Below, one piece after another: positions 8,701 through 16,883 of a DNA stretch of 64,000 nucleotides. Where the stretch lies: the NCBI RefSeq assembly GCF_014641615.1, contig NZ_BMIB01000006.1, positions 310,001 to 374,000 on the forward strand, read 5' to 3'. The position numbers and the translations under genes are program-made. The DNA comes from Filimonas zeae (lineage in GTDB: Bacteria; Bacteroidota; Bacteroidia; Chitinophagales; Chitinophagaceae). The notes under the pieces were generated by a model. The model made no database searches, had not been told where the DNA came from, and was given only the letters and a program-made list of their open reading frames with translations. The first letter of the stretch is position 1, and every line of letters begins with the position of its first letter.

Positions 8701-11700
8701 TCGATTGGTTGGTAATCCGCACGTTGTACGGTCCGCAACTATTGTCTTCACTTACAATAAATTGAGGCTGCGGTACAGGATACGAATAAAACACTGCTTC
8801 CAGGCTATCATTCTTACAACCAAAAGTGCTGGTTACAAACAGCTTTACGGTAACCGAATCATCTTCTTCTGAAACTGTATAACCCGGAAACTCAGCACTG
8901 GTACCTATTGATACGCCATTTACCATCCACTGAAAATGGCTGTTGCGATCGTAAAAAGGATTCACCACAATATTGTTGCGGTTAATTTCAAACGGCACAC
9001 AACCGGTGTTTCTTGCTACAGAAAACTCAGCTCTGGCATCGTTGTTTACCGTTTTGGCAATAATATTACTGGTGCTGGTTAACTCACCAAAACACATTTG
9101 GGTACTCACCTTTCTGCGGTATAAGGTGGTTTGTGTTAAACGGCCCGCATCGTAATTGCGCGAGTTAGCACCCACAACAGGCACCCAGGTTACACCTCCA
9201 TCGGTACTTTCCTCCCATACGTATATATAATCAGCCGCATCACCACCATCGGTAGGGTCAGAGCCACGGATTGCACCAGACAGCTCGTTGTAACAAAGCG
9301 TGGTATCTGCATCAATATGGTTGTTGCCAATACCCTTTTTAACGGTAAGTATTTTAACAGGGCTATATTCAACGCAGGGGCCGGAAGTTACCCTTCTGCG
9401 TATATATATAGTATTAGAGGCTACCAGCGAAAAGCTTCCGGCAGTAGAGTTAATACCAAAGTTTTGCCAGGTAGTTCCGTCTGTGCTGTATTGCCACTGA
9501 TATGTATATATACCATTACCACCCTTAGGTGCATTGCCTGGTATGCTAACCAGTGTACCCTCACACACAGTAGTATCTGCATTATGTATAGTATTAGTAA
9601 GCGCCGGGCGTACAATAACTTCAATAGAGTCTCTGGTATCAGCACAGGTGCCGTTACTCATCGTCCATATAAACGTATACGTATTACCGGGCCGTAAACC
9701 ACTTACTGTAGTAGTAGCACTGGTAGCATCAGCCAGGGTAGCACCGGTAATGTTACGTACACTCTGCGTCCATCTGGCTGTTTCACCTGCCGCCGCTGTG
9801 CTGGCAGATAAGCCGGTTTGTGTAACATTACACAAATCTTTATCGGCACCCGCATCCGATACGGTAACTCTTGGTTTAACCGTAATAGTAGTAGCAGAAG
9901 AATATACCGGAGAAGTACAGTTACCATTAATAACCACTGCGCGGAAAGCAGTAGTAGTTTGTAAGTTAAAGTAAGAATAACTGGTGGAGTTATTGGTATT
10001 GGTAGCAGTGCTCCAGGTAGCTTCATTATCTGTACTCATCTGCCATTCTACCACCGTACCACGCTGGCCCGAAAGGGTAATAGTTCCGTTGGCAGAACCT
10101 ATACAAAAGGTAGCCGGGCGGGATGTGCTGCCGCCGATAGCACCAGCAGATACCGTAAAGTCGAACGTATAAGACTGCGACGGACACGCGCCGTTATCAA
10201 TACTCCAGGTAAAACTGTACAGCCCGGGAGGAAGCGTGGCAGCAGTTGCAACAGCACTGACCGTAAGCACCGGATTACTTAAATCGGAGTATACAGAAGC
10301 AGGGTTGCTGGTGGCAGGCGTCCACACCCCTACTTCCTCCGCGCTCACTGCATTTGCGGTTAACGTGGTAGAAGGTATGTTACACAACGTTGCGTTTCCG
10401 GTAACAACAGGTACAGTAGTTTCCGGTTTTACTTTTATCATAGAACTGTCCGATACAACAGCACTACACACGCCGTTCTGCACCACTGCTCTGAATAAGG
10501 TGCTCTGCGTAATATTATTAAAGTTCATCTGTCTTCTGCCGGCATTGCCAAAGCTGTTCCAGGTAATACCATTATCTAATGAGGTTTCCCATCTTACAAT
10601 ACTACCCAGCTGGTTTTCCAGATACACCGTACCAAAGTTGGAAGAGATACACACACTGTCGCTCTTTATGGTATGGCCACCCTGGCTGAGAGCAGCCACA
10701 TAAATAGTAAGCGGGTTAGCGTCTACATAACTGGGGCACGCCGCGTTGGCACCTGCAGAAATCACCACAGCCCGCACCGCAAAAGTGTCCTGTACATTTT
10801 CAAATGTAATAGTGGGGCTGTTACTATCTACCAGCGTATCACGCCATACATCCGGTGTACGAACGGGATCAGGATTGTACTGCCATTTTTTAATAACACC
10901 CGTATAAGAACCTGCCGGTAAAGACAAGGTTACATCTGCCCCCTCACACACCCTATCGGCACCTGCTATAATAGAACCTACTTCAGGTTTGGCATATACG
11001 TTCACATCTACCAGGTCGCTTTGAGGCGTACACTGTGCATCGCCCGCCACTTCCCACTTCAGGGTATAGGCTCCTTCTCTATTAAAGAAAAATGTAGCAG
11101 TCGCATCATGTTCATCTGAAAAAGCAGTACTGCTGCCAGCAGGTTTGGTTATTACACTCCAGGTTCCGCGCTCATAAGAACGCACTACCGGGGTAGCATG
11201 TAGCACCGTACTGTTGTTGGTGGAGCTGGTAAAATCACACACCACTATATCTGTTCCCGCCACAGGTATTTCTACCTCCGGCCGGTTGTATATCATCACC
11301 ACATCTTCTGAGGTTCCGCAGTCTTTGCCTTCATCAATTAACCAACGGAAAGTATAATCCACTTCAGGGCGAAGATTAGTAATAGTAGTATTATAAACAT
11401 GCGGATTAGTAATTACCGCGGTGGTAGTGCCAATCTGCGTCCATGTACCGGTACCCACAATAGGATCGTTTCCTTCCAGCGCAGTGCTGGTTTGGTTACA
11501 CAGATACTGATCGTCACCGGCAGCAGCAGGAGTTACCCGCGGCCACACCCATACTGCCACAGTAGTATCCGGGCTTTGACAGCCGGTTACGCCGGCAACA
11601 CTGATGGCATAACGTACCGATTTGGGAACGTTGCCCACATTCACCAATCTGTCCGCAATGGTAGTAGTGTTATTAGATGGCACCGTTACCTGTAGTAACG

Positions 11701-14311
11701 AGTTACCTGTAACAGAATCCATGGCAACCGAAGTCCATCTGTAAGTAGTGTTGTTTACAGAGCTGGTAAGCGCCAGCGCAGTAGTAGCTCCGCTACAGAT
11801 AGTATCGGCAGTGCGTGCCACAGATACCAGCGGAGTTGGCTTTATCGTAACCGTGATAGTAAACGGCTCGCCGATACAACCATTGGCATAAGGAGTTACT
11901 ACATAACGCACTACCGCATCTACCGAACGGGAGTCATTAATAATTACATCGCGTATAGCACCACCGGCAACCGGAACAGACTGGCTATGGAAGCCGCTGG
12001 CAGAGCCTGACCGCGCAGAGGCCGTCCATGTATAACTGGTTCCCGCCACAGAAGAAAGCGCTTCATCAATAGGAACACCGCTACACTTGTCCACATTTCT
12101 GTCGGTGCCATATATTCTGGGATACACCCTCAGCCGCAACGTATCCTGTATAGCCGGGCACGCATTGGGAATGGTTTCACCCACCAGCACCACGGGGTTA
12201 ACCGTATAGCTTAATCTGGCCCATCCGGTACTTCTATCACCGTTACCTATATTATAGGTAGTACTGTTTTGGGTGGGTGTAGTAAACGTACCATTATTAG
12301 AAGTGCTCCATCTTACTGAGCCATAGGCACCACCGGGCGCACCGGAAAGCTGAATGCTATTTACGGTATAACAAACTGCCGTATCCGGTAATATCGGTCT
12401 CAGTATTTCGGAAGTCACCCCGGAATCTATACGTACCAGCTGCGAATCTTTAATCACATTACACCGGTTGGTAAACGTAAGCACCATTTTATAAGTACCT
12501 AATCCTGATAATATCAGCGAAGGAAACTTGCTGTGCGAATCGGTTGCACCGGTATAGCTGTAAGTGGCACCGGCAGGAGCGGTAATTTCCCAGCTAACGT
12601 GATCATCCCACAGGTTAGAACTGTAAAACGGCTGGTGATTAATATTATAAAAGTCAATAGTTCTTGATCCGCAATATGCCTTAGCCCCCTGCATCACTAC
12701 CTGAGCTCTCGGTATAATATATACACTTCTTTTGCCCGCGTATACATCACCACAGGAGTTGGTGTAAGCAATATCTATATAATATAAACCAGAGTCGCGA
12801 AAAGTAAAAGTGGGGTTGCCTGCTGTCATGCTGGGTGTAACGGTAAAACGGCTGCCGGGGGCCACTTCGTTGTTGTTACGATCGTATACATGCCAGCGGG
12901 TGGTGAAAGGATTACAATAGTAGCCTCTGTTTATATCCACCGTATCTACCTGTACACTATGCCCTACACATCCGGTATCTGCACCCGTCATAGTAAACCT
13001 CGCTCTCGGGCGGTCTTCAACGCAAATAATTTCTTCATGCGTATCCACGCCACAGGGCGAGTTTGATACATCCAAACGGATAAGGTGTCTGCCAGGCTGC
13101 ATAAATGTTTGTGAAATACTGGGCCTGCCAGGTATAGGAGTTACTGAATTGTACACCTCTACGCCATCTACATACCATACATATTTGGCGGCAGCCGTAC
13201 ATACGTTAGCCATACTACCATTTCCTATTACACTGGTATTGGTAAACACAACGTTAGTACCCACACAAGCAGGATTCGGAAACTCAAAATGTGACTCCGG
13301 TCGCATAAAAACCTGTATGGTAGTTTGTAAACTACTCGGCTGGCTACAGGCTGAAGAAATGGGAAACATAGTTGACACCCTGACAGTAAACATATCGCCG
13401 GTTCCGTTACCGCAGGATGTTATTCTATATTGATGCGAAATATCTCCATTAAGTGTACGCAGAGAATCAAGAGAATAAATGGTGGAAGTATTATCCCCCC
13501 ATTCTACCAGGTATCGTAAGCCTGGATAGTTAGAACCCACCCCACTTCTGGGATCAGTGCTGATAAAAAAGCTGGTAATAGATGGTATACAGCCAGATGC
13601 CTGGGGGCGATAGGTAAGACTATTGGTAAAAGGGCTATTAATAATGGTATAAGCACGCGTACTTATCACCCCGTTTTGCTCCGCATTTACAATCAAAGTG
13701 TAATAATTGCCGTCTAAATTCACATCCCGCCACTGATTATATAAATTGTCCAGAGAAAGCGTACTTACGGCTCCGGTTTGTTCATTAATCAGCGTGGCAG
13801 TGGTAACAGCACCTGTAGTAGAAAGGTTGCTGAATGTAATAGTTTTGGGGCCGCCTGTGTTTGTACACCACCCATAAAACAACCCCGCCACCAGTATATC
13901 ATCACTATTTGTAGGCGTTGCACCTGCATTAACCACACTGCCTGTACCTATGGTAATGTCGAAGGATGCGGAAACTGAAGCTGGCGAAGTAGTTTTTACT
14001 CTCACTTTATAGTTGCCGCCAGGTGTTAACCCTGCAGGCAGAGTGCCGTTTACAAAATCCGCATAAATACCGTTGTAAGAACCAATCAATGCTTCAGAAG
14101 CAAAGCTGCCAGATGCATCAGACAGGTACAATTCGAATGTATTGTCTGAGTAAAACAATTCACTGCCATTTACAGGAACCGCTATGGTACTACCGGAAAC
14201 ATAAGGACCAGCCGGTAAATGAGTGGCGTCTATAGAAACTGTTTGCGCAACCAACAGGGTACTTAAAAAGCACGACAATACAGTCAGGTACAGGGTTAGG
14301 GGGGATTTCAT
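5765..14311 (-). CDS. Giant PKD-repeat surface adhesin with gliding-motility-type C-terminal T9SS sorting domain
   Basis: A 2848-residue secreted protein, comparable in plan to SprB-like adhesins. Residues 1-22 form a signal peptide (ending LLVAQ). The N-terminal 1800 residues are a series of Ig/PKD-like modules, many starting AGxDxxLC or ADTxxC, rich in Thr, Ser and Asn with regularly spaced Cys. Between about residues 1880 and 2400 there are seven PKD modules carrying WDFGDG-type motifs (WDFGNG, WHFADG, WDFGDG, WNFGDG twice, WVFGDG, WNFGDG). Two xLGxD..xCxGxxxxL modules follow. The last ~95 residues (from YIPNAFVPG through FNRWGQVVFE, GWDGRVKG and YKGNVAILK) are the CHU_C/gliding type B sorting domain recognised by the T9SS. 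It shares an operon with the PorP/SprF gene. Likely exported to the cell surface for adhesion or motility; the ligand cannot be read from the sequence. Confidence 0.92.
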   Translation of the reverse strand: MKSPLTLYLTVLSCFLSTLLVAQTVSIDATHLPAGPYVSGSTIAVPVNGSELFYSDNTFELYLSDASGSFASEALIGSYNGIYADFVNGTLPAGLTPGGNYKVRVKTTSPASVSASFDITIGTGSVVNAGATPTNSDDILVAGLFYGWCTNTGGPKTITFSNLSTTGAVTTATLINEQTGAVSTLSLDNLYNQWRDVNLDGNYYTLIVNAEQNGVISTRAYTIINSPFTNSLTYRPQASGCIPSITSFFISTDPRSGVGSNYPGLRYLVEWGDNTSTIYSLDSLRTLNGDISHQYRITSCGNGTGDMFTVRVSTMFPISSACSQPSSLQTTIQVFMRPESHFEFPNPACVGTNVVFTNTSVIGNGSMANVCTAAAKYVWYVDGVEVYNSVTPIPGRPSISQTFMQPGRHLIRLDVSNSPCGVDTHEEIICVEDRPRARFTMTGADTGCVGHSVQVDTVDINRGYYCNPFTTRWHVYDRNNNEVAPGSRFTVTPSMTAGNPTFTFRDSGLYYIDIAYTNSCGDVYAGKRSVYIIPRAQVVMQGAKAYCGSRTIDFYNINHQPFYSSNLWDDHVSWEITAPAGATYSYTGATDSHSKFPSLILSGLGTYKMVLTFTNRCNVIKDSQLVRIDSGVTSEILRPILPDTAVCYTVNSIQLSGAPGGAYGSVRWSTSNNGTFTTPTQNSTTYNIGNGDRSTGWARLSYTVNPVVLVGETIPNACPAIQDTLRLRVYPRIYGTDRNVDKCSGVPIDEALSSVAGTSYTWTASARSGSASGFHSQSVPVAGGAIRDVIINDSRSVDAVVRYVVTPYANGCIGEPFTITVTIKPTPLVSVARTADTICSGATTALALTSSVNNTTYRWTSVAMDSVTGNSLLQVTVPSNNTTTIADRLVNVGNVPKSVRYAISVAGVTGCQSPDTTVAVWVWPRVTPAAAGDDQYLCNQTSTALEGNDPIVGTGTWTQIGTTTAVITNPHVYNTTITNLRPEVDYTFRWLIDEGKDCGTSEDVVMIYNRPEVEIPVAGTDIVVCDFTSSTNNSTVLHATPVVRSYERGTWSVITKPAGSSTAFSDEHDATATFFFNREGAYTLKWEVAGDAQCTPQSDLVDVNVYAKPEVGSIIAGADRVCEGADVTLSLPAGSYTGVIKKWQYNPDPVRTPDVWRDTLVDSNSPTITFENVQDTFAVRAVVISAGANAACPSYVDANPLTIYVAALSQGGHTIKSDSVCISSNFGTVYLENQLGSIVRWETSLDNGITWNSFGNAGRRQMNFNNITQSTLFRAVVQNGVCSAVVSDSSMIKVKPETTVPVVTGNATLCNIPSTTLTANAVSAEEVGVWTPATSNPASVYSDLSNPVLTVSAVATAATLPPGLYSFTWSIDNGACPSQSYTFDFTVSAGAIGGSTSRPATFCIGSANGTITLSGQRGTVVEWQMSTDNEATWSTATNTNNSTSYSYFNLQTTTAFRAVVINGNCTSPVYSSATTITVKPRVTVSDAGADKDLCNVTQTGLSASTAAAGETARWTQSVRNITGATLADATSATTTVSGLRPGNTYTFIWTMSNGTCADTRDSIEVIVRPALTNTIHNADTTVCEGTLVSIPGNAPKGGNGIYTYQWQYSTDGTTWQNFGINSTAGSFSLVASNTIYIRRRVTSGPCVEYSPVKILTVKKGIGNNHIDADTTLCYNELSGAIRGSDPTDGGDAADYIYVWEESTDGGVTWVPVVGANSRNYDAGRLTQTTLYRRKVSTQMCFGELTSTSNIIAKTVNNDARAEFSVARNTGCVPFEINRNNIVVNPFYDRNSHFQWMVNGVSIGTSAEFPGYTVSEEDDSVTVKLFVTSTFGCKNDSLEAVFYSYPVPQPQFIVSEDNSCGPYNVRITNQSKKSPRITYTWDFGNGQTSALFDAPDITYDISTLRRDTIYHIKLIATNECATEVATHNILVRAKPRAAFTPSQTRGCSPFTVDFNNNSLGERVTYTWHFADGSRDSVTTATGLMRHTYVTYVQDTFRVRLIAVNECGADTSFYNVIVTPNLVRLNMSVNGDERIGCTPLTVNFMNNTRGATSFRWDFGDGNVVSTTENIETVRHIYTQPGKYKITLIASNGCTDTTGYEAVESLVVPVVDFTPIPSEICVGDSLLFRNDSPSALTGSAWNFGDGHTSSLPSPKHAYQAAGTFTATLVGTIVYEGGNVCSDRASYPIRVMAARPGMFTVSDTVGNCVPFTVTFTNISKPSALTRWNFGDGSTATGDVVSHTYTSNNTYLVTMSALHPEGCTFTTSRNILIQGPEGNLAYDNGYICKDKPVRFEVFARRANRYEWVFGDGDTLVTASNVVFHTYKQSGIYIPSVQLLSDECGVWLYGDKQILVDYYQAGFNWAQQQSCGNSLVAFTDSSRSYFGIQDWSWNFGDGGTGNGPNAQHTYNGTNTFPAQLVITGTSGCRDTVRNPVSVKPNNPPIASVNAPVTGCEHTNMTFRAVVNSEDEVTLYAWNFSNRFATNGPEITTAFNTSGNYQVQLVAGTKFGCYDTVSFPFFINPSPILDLGNDVSICRGQSTQLMLNGAPAAAWSPLNDLSCGTCLTPVASPAETRKYFVRGTNAFGCSSMDSIIVNVVQPSKVIAEPFDTICLGQTAQLSVSGFANFSWTPAATLNDAKSATPVAFPTLNTRYQVIGTDAQNCFRDTAYVTVAVGGWPTVDLGPDRVLSTGTELRLTPTVSNGPIISWMWAPSKDLSCNNCPSPVATVKTDICYVVNAENIYHCAVKDTMCIQAFCESTQVYIPNAFVPGSTTNGLLMVRGQGIRTIKTFRIFNRWGQVVFERSSFPPNDRSFGWDGRVKGIPASPDVYVYTCEVVCEDGKAFTYKGNVAILK

Positions 14312-15094
14312 ACTGATATTGGATGTTATACTAACGTTTACGCCAAATGCAGCCTGGCGCTAGTTAGCTTAATGCGGGCGGGAAAGTAGTACTAATACCC
14401 CTAAGCGCGTGTCGCTTATTTAAGGGAACGAACCCGTCATCAGTAAAACTACTGAGTTGATTTTCAACTACAAATACAGTTGTTTTTTACCACTGATTAA
14501 CTGACTATCAATGGGTTGCATACCGCATTTTTCCGGCAGCACTTTGTAATATGGTGCTTCTCCAGCTACCGTATCTTTTAGTTTATTTTATCGTTAATCG
14601 CCCCTGTAACAGGCATAAGGCCACCTTGAATGCAGTATAAAAGATAACAGCGGCAGCTTCAAATCTATTTCCCCATACAAAATATCCCTGCTATTACTTT
14701 CGTTACTGACGGGCCGCCCGTCTGTGCTAGACGGCGGCTCGTTCGTACGGATGAGCCGTGGCAAAGGTGGTTTACATGTAGTTAAACACCACACTTTGTA
14801 AGCAGAAAGCCCATTTTTTAAACGCATGACACCTAAACCGCCATTGCCTGTCATTTTCTGCTCCATCCTTTCCCCATATATCGTAGCTAAACTATTTTTA
14901 AGCTGCCAACATCAGACACGCCTTTAAGAAGATAACTTTGGTGTTATTAACCACAGGCTGCTAAAAAATGTTAAAGCTGCAACAATAAACCTCCTCATTC
15001 GTTAATTAAACGCCAGAGTTAAACGTATGATGCCGTTTTTGGTAATATTATTGTTTACTTTGCCTGTTCATTTTTCTAACGATTAATACGTGTA
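14312..15094. other. 783-nt intergenic region between divergent genes
   Basis: No convincing gene is present. It holds short hairpins near 14440-14468 (TCAGTA/TACTGA and GTTGA/TCAAC) and the GC-rich hairpin cluster at 14708-14758. It must also contain the promoters of the adhesin operon (minus) and the lipid kinase (plus). TAACTTTG at 14933-14940 fits a plus-strand -7 box but is 155 nt from the kinase start; TTTACTTTGC at about 15055 is closer but imperfect. Confidence 0.5.
14708..14758. repeat. Cluster of overlapping GC-rich inverted repeats
   Basis: Three mutually exclusive hairpins overlap here. GACGGGC-C-GCCCGTC occupies 14708-14722. A stem of GCCGCC and GTCT pairs with AGACGGCGGC, with one bulged C and a GTGCT loop, at 14713-14738. 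CGGCTC (14735-14740) pairs with GAGCCG (14753-14758). The block is much richer in G and C than its surroundings. It could be a dispersed repetitive element, a small structured RNA or a mobile-element remnant. Confidence 0.5.
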
Positions 15095-16078
15095 ATGGAA
15101 TATTCAGCAGAGTTGCCACCGGTAGAAACATTGAATATCATTTCAACCAAAAGTGGCACCGTACTCAACAGTGTGAAAAGAAGGTTCATCTATCTTGTAA
15201 ACCCAGTATCCGGCACCTCTAAAAAAGAGGCATTTGTACGGCTATTAAAGAACATCAGCGATCAGCGTAATCTCACTTATGAAATAGTACCCACTAATTC
15301 TACAGGTAACTACGATTTTCTGATTGATAAAATACGTGACGAGTTTATCACAGATATTGTAATTATTGGTGGCGATGGAACCGTTAACCAGGTAATTAGC
15401 GCGCTGCGCCACTTACCGGTACGTTTTGGTATTATCCCTTTTGGAAGTGGTAATGGCCTTGCCTACTCCGCCGGTATACCTAAAAAGCCTAAAGAAGCTT
15501 TTGAACTCATTTTATCGGGCACCGCTATGCCGGTAGATGCTTTTATGGTAAATGACCAGTTTTCGTGTATGCTTACAGGCCTGGGCTTTGATGCACAGGT
15601 GGCGCATGATTTTGCGGCAAAACATTCACGCGGGCTGTTTACCTATACCCAGCAAAGCCTGCTCAACTATTTTAAGGCACATCCTTATCAGTTTGAAGTA
15701 GTGCTGGAGAACTTCTCCTTTTTTTCAGATGCGTTTTTTATCAGCGTAGCCAACAGCAACCAGTTTGGTAACAACTTTACTATTGCCCCGGCGGCAGATT
15801 TGCAGGATGGATTGCTGGATATTGTAATTGTGCAGAAAATGAATAAGGCAAAGCTGCCTTTTGCTATTCTGAGGCAGATACGCGGCAATAATAAACTGCA
15901 GCAGCTGGTAGAAGACATGTCTAATAAAAACATATTATACTTTCAAACACCCTCGCTAACCATCAAAAACCTGAAACTGGCACCTTTACACATTGATGGT
16001 GAACCACGGGAAACCATGGAAGAATTGAAAATTGAGATAATACCACGCTGTTTTCACCTGATACGCAGCATGGCATAA
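15095..16078 (+). CDS. Diacylglycerol kinase family lipid kinase
   Basis: A 327-residue cytoplasmic or membrane-associated lipid kinase of the DagK/YegS/BmrU type. The nucleotide-binding motif IIGGDGTVNQV lies at residues 91-100, preceded by the family's NPVSG (about residues 36-40). The second motif, PFGSGNGLAYSAG, where the usual sequence is G(T)GN(D)LA, follows. These proteins phosphorylate diacylglycerol or related lipids using ATP. The C-terminal beta-rich half ends with PLHIDGEPRE, the usual DGE motif. The first 30 residues are a non-conserved extension, but no later Met fits better. It is followed after 35 nt by the DUF4290 gene. Confidence 0.9.
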   Translation: MEYSAELPPVETLNIISTKSGTVLNSVKRRFIYLVNPVSGTSKKEAFVRLLKNISDQRNLTYEIVPTNSTGNYDFLIDKIRDEFITDIVIIGGDGTVNQVISALRHLPVRFGIIPFGSGNGLAYSAGIPKKPKEAFELILSGTAMPVDAFMVNDQFSCMLTGLGFDAQVAHDFAAKHSRGLFTYTQQSLLNYFKAHPYQFEVVLENFSFFSDAFFISVANSNQFGNNFTIAPAADLQDGLLDIVIVQKMNKAKLPFAILRQIRGNNKLQQLVEDMSNKNILYFQTPSLTIKNLKLAPLHIDGEPRETMEELKIEIIPRCFHLIRSMA

Positions 16079-16084
16079 ATTCAC

Positions 16085-16092
16085 TACATTTG
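16085..16092 (+). promoter_or_regulatory. Possible -7 promoter box (TACATTTG) for the DUF4290-murA pair
   Basis: An exact TAnnTTTG match in the short gap between the lipid kinase stop and the DUF4290 start, ending 21 nt before the start codon. No -33 motif is obvious. It would let DUF4290 and murA be transcribed independently of the kinase. Confidence 0.35.
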
Positions 16093-16113
16093 TTACTATA
16101 AGCAAGTTATTTA

Positions 16114-16875
16114 ATGGAATATAATACTACCCGGAATTACCTGGTGATGCGCGAATACGGCCGTCATATACAGAAAATGGTAGAATACCTGTTATCTCTT
16201 GAAAACAGGGAAGAGCGTCAGCAACAGACGAAAGTGGTGATTGAACTGATGGGGCTTTTAAACCCACATCTGAAGAACGTGGAAGATTTCAGACACATGC
16301 TCTGGGATCATTTGTTTTTTATCAGCGATTTTAAATTAGATGTAGATAGTCCTTATCCTATACCTCAAAAGGACACTTACAAGGCCAAGCCCGATCCGCT
16401 GCCTTATCCTAAACGCTATCCCAAATACTCTCACCTGGGTAAAAACCTGGAAAGTGTGGTGGAGAAAGCACTGAAGGAAGAAGATCCGGAGAAAAAAGCA
16501 GGATTTGCCAACGCAGTGGCTTATTACATGAAGCTGGCTTACAGCAACTGGCATAAAGAACTGGTACACGACGATGCTATACGCCAGGAAATGGATGAGA
16601 TTACCGGTGGCCAACTGGAATTCAGCAATACACCGTACATTAAACACCGCGCTCCCGCCTTTGACCGGGATGATTACCGCACCAATACCCGCGGTGGTGG
16701 CAGACAGCAACAGAACTTTAAAGGTGGTGGCAACAACCGTAACCAGGGTAATGGTGGAAACCGCAACCAGGGTAACGGCAACAACCGTAACAACGGAGGT
16801 AACAACCGCAACAACCAGGGTGGTAACGGCGGCAACCGTAACAACAACCAGAATTTCAAGAAGAGATTTAAGTAA
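16114..16875 (+). CDS. DUF4290 protein with Gly/Asn/Arg-rich disordered tail
   Basis: A 253-residue protein. The first ~185 residues are the conserved DUF4290 domain of Bacteroidota (MEYNTTRNYLVMREYGRHIQ, later FRHMLWDHLFFISDF and YPKYSHLGKNLE), helical and without a known activity. From about residue 188 the sequence becomes a low-complexity tail of GGGNNRNQGN-type units ending in NFKKRFK. Such tails are typical of RNA- or protein-condensing regions; that is inference. The gene ends 8 nt before murA, a pairing that suggests a cell-envelope or growth-related role, but no function is established. Confidence 0.88.
   Translation: MEYNTTRNYLVMREYGRHIQKMVEYLLSLENREERQQQTKVVIELMGLLNPHLKNVEDFRHMLWDHLFFISDFKLDVDSPYPIPQKDTYKAKPDPLPYPKRYPKYSHLGKNLESVVEKALKEEDPEKKAGFANAVAYYMKLAYSNWHKELVHDDAIRQEMDEITGGQLEFSNTPYIKHRAPAFDRDDYRTNTRGGGRQQQNFKGGGNNRNQGNGGNRNQGNGNNRNNGGNNRNNQGGNGGNRNNNQNFKKRFK
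16717..16851 (+). repeat. Low-complexity GGN/NRN coding repeat in the DUF4290 gene
   Basis: Imperfect repeats of AACCGTAACCAGGGTAA and GGTGGTAAC-type units encode the Gly/Asn/Arg-rich tail. The repeat is prone to length change by slippage, so the tail length may differ among strains. Confidence 0.6.
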
Positions 16876-16883
16876 ACTCCTAT

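Noticed and set aside
14456..14492. Possible plus-strand terminator (CAACT/AGTTG followed by a T-run)
   Set aside because: The stem is only 5 bp, other pairings compete, and there is no plus-strand gene upstream to terminate.
14594..14866. Open frame of 90 codons on the minus strand in the long intergenic region
   Set aside because: It runs through the GC-rich hairpin cluster and its residues look like translation of structured non-coding DNA.
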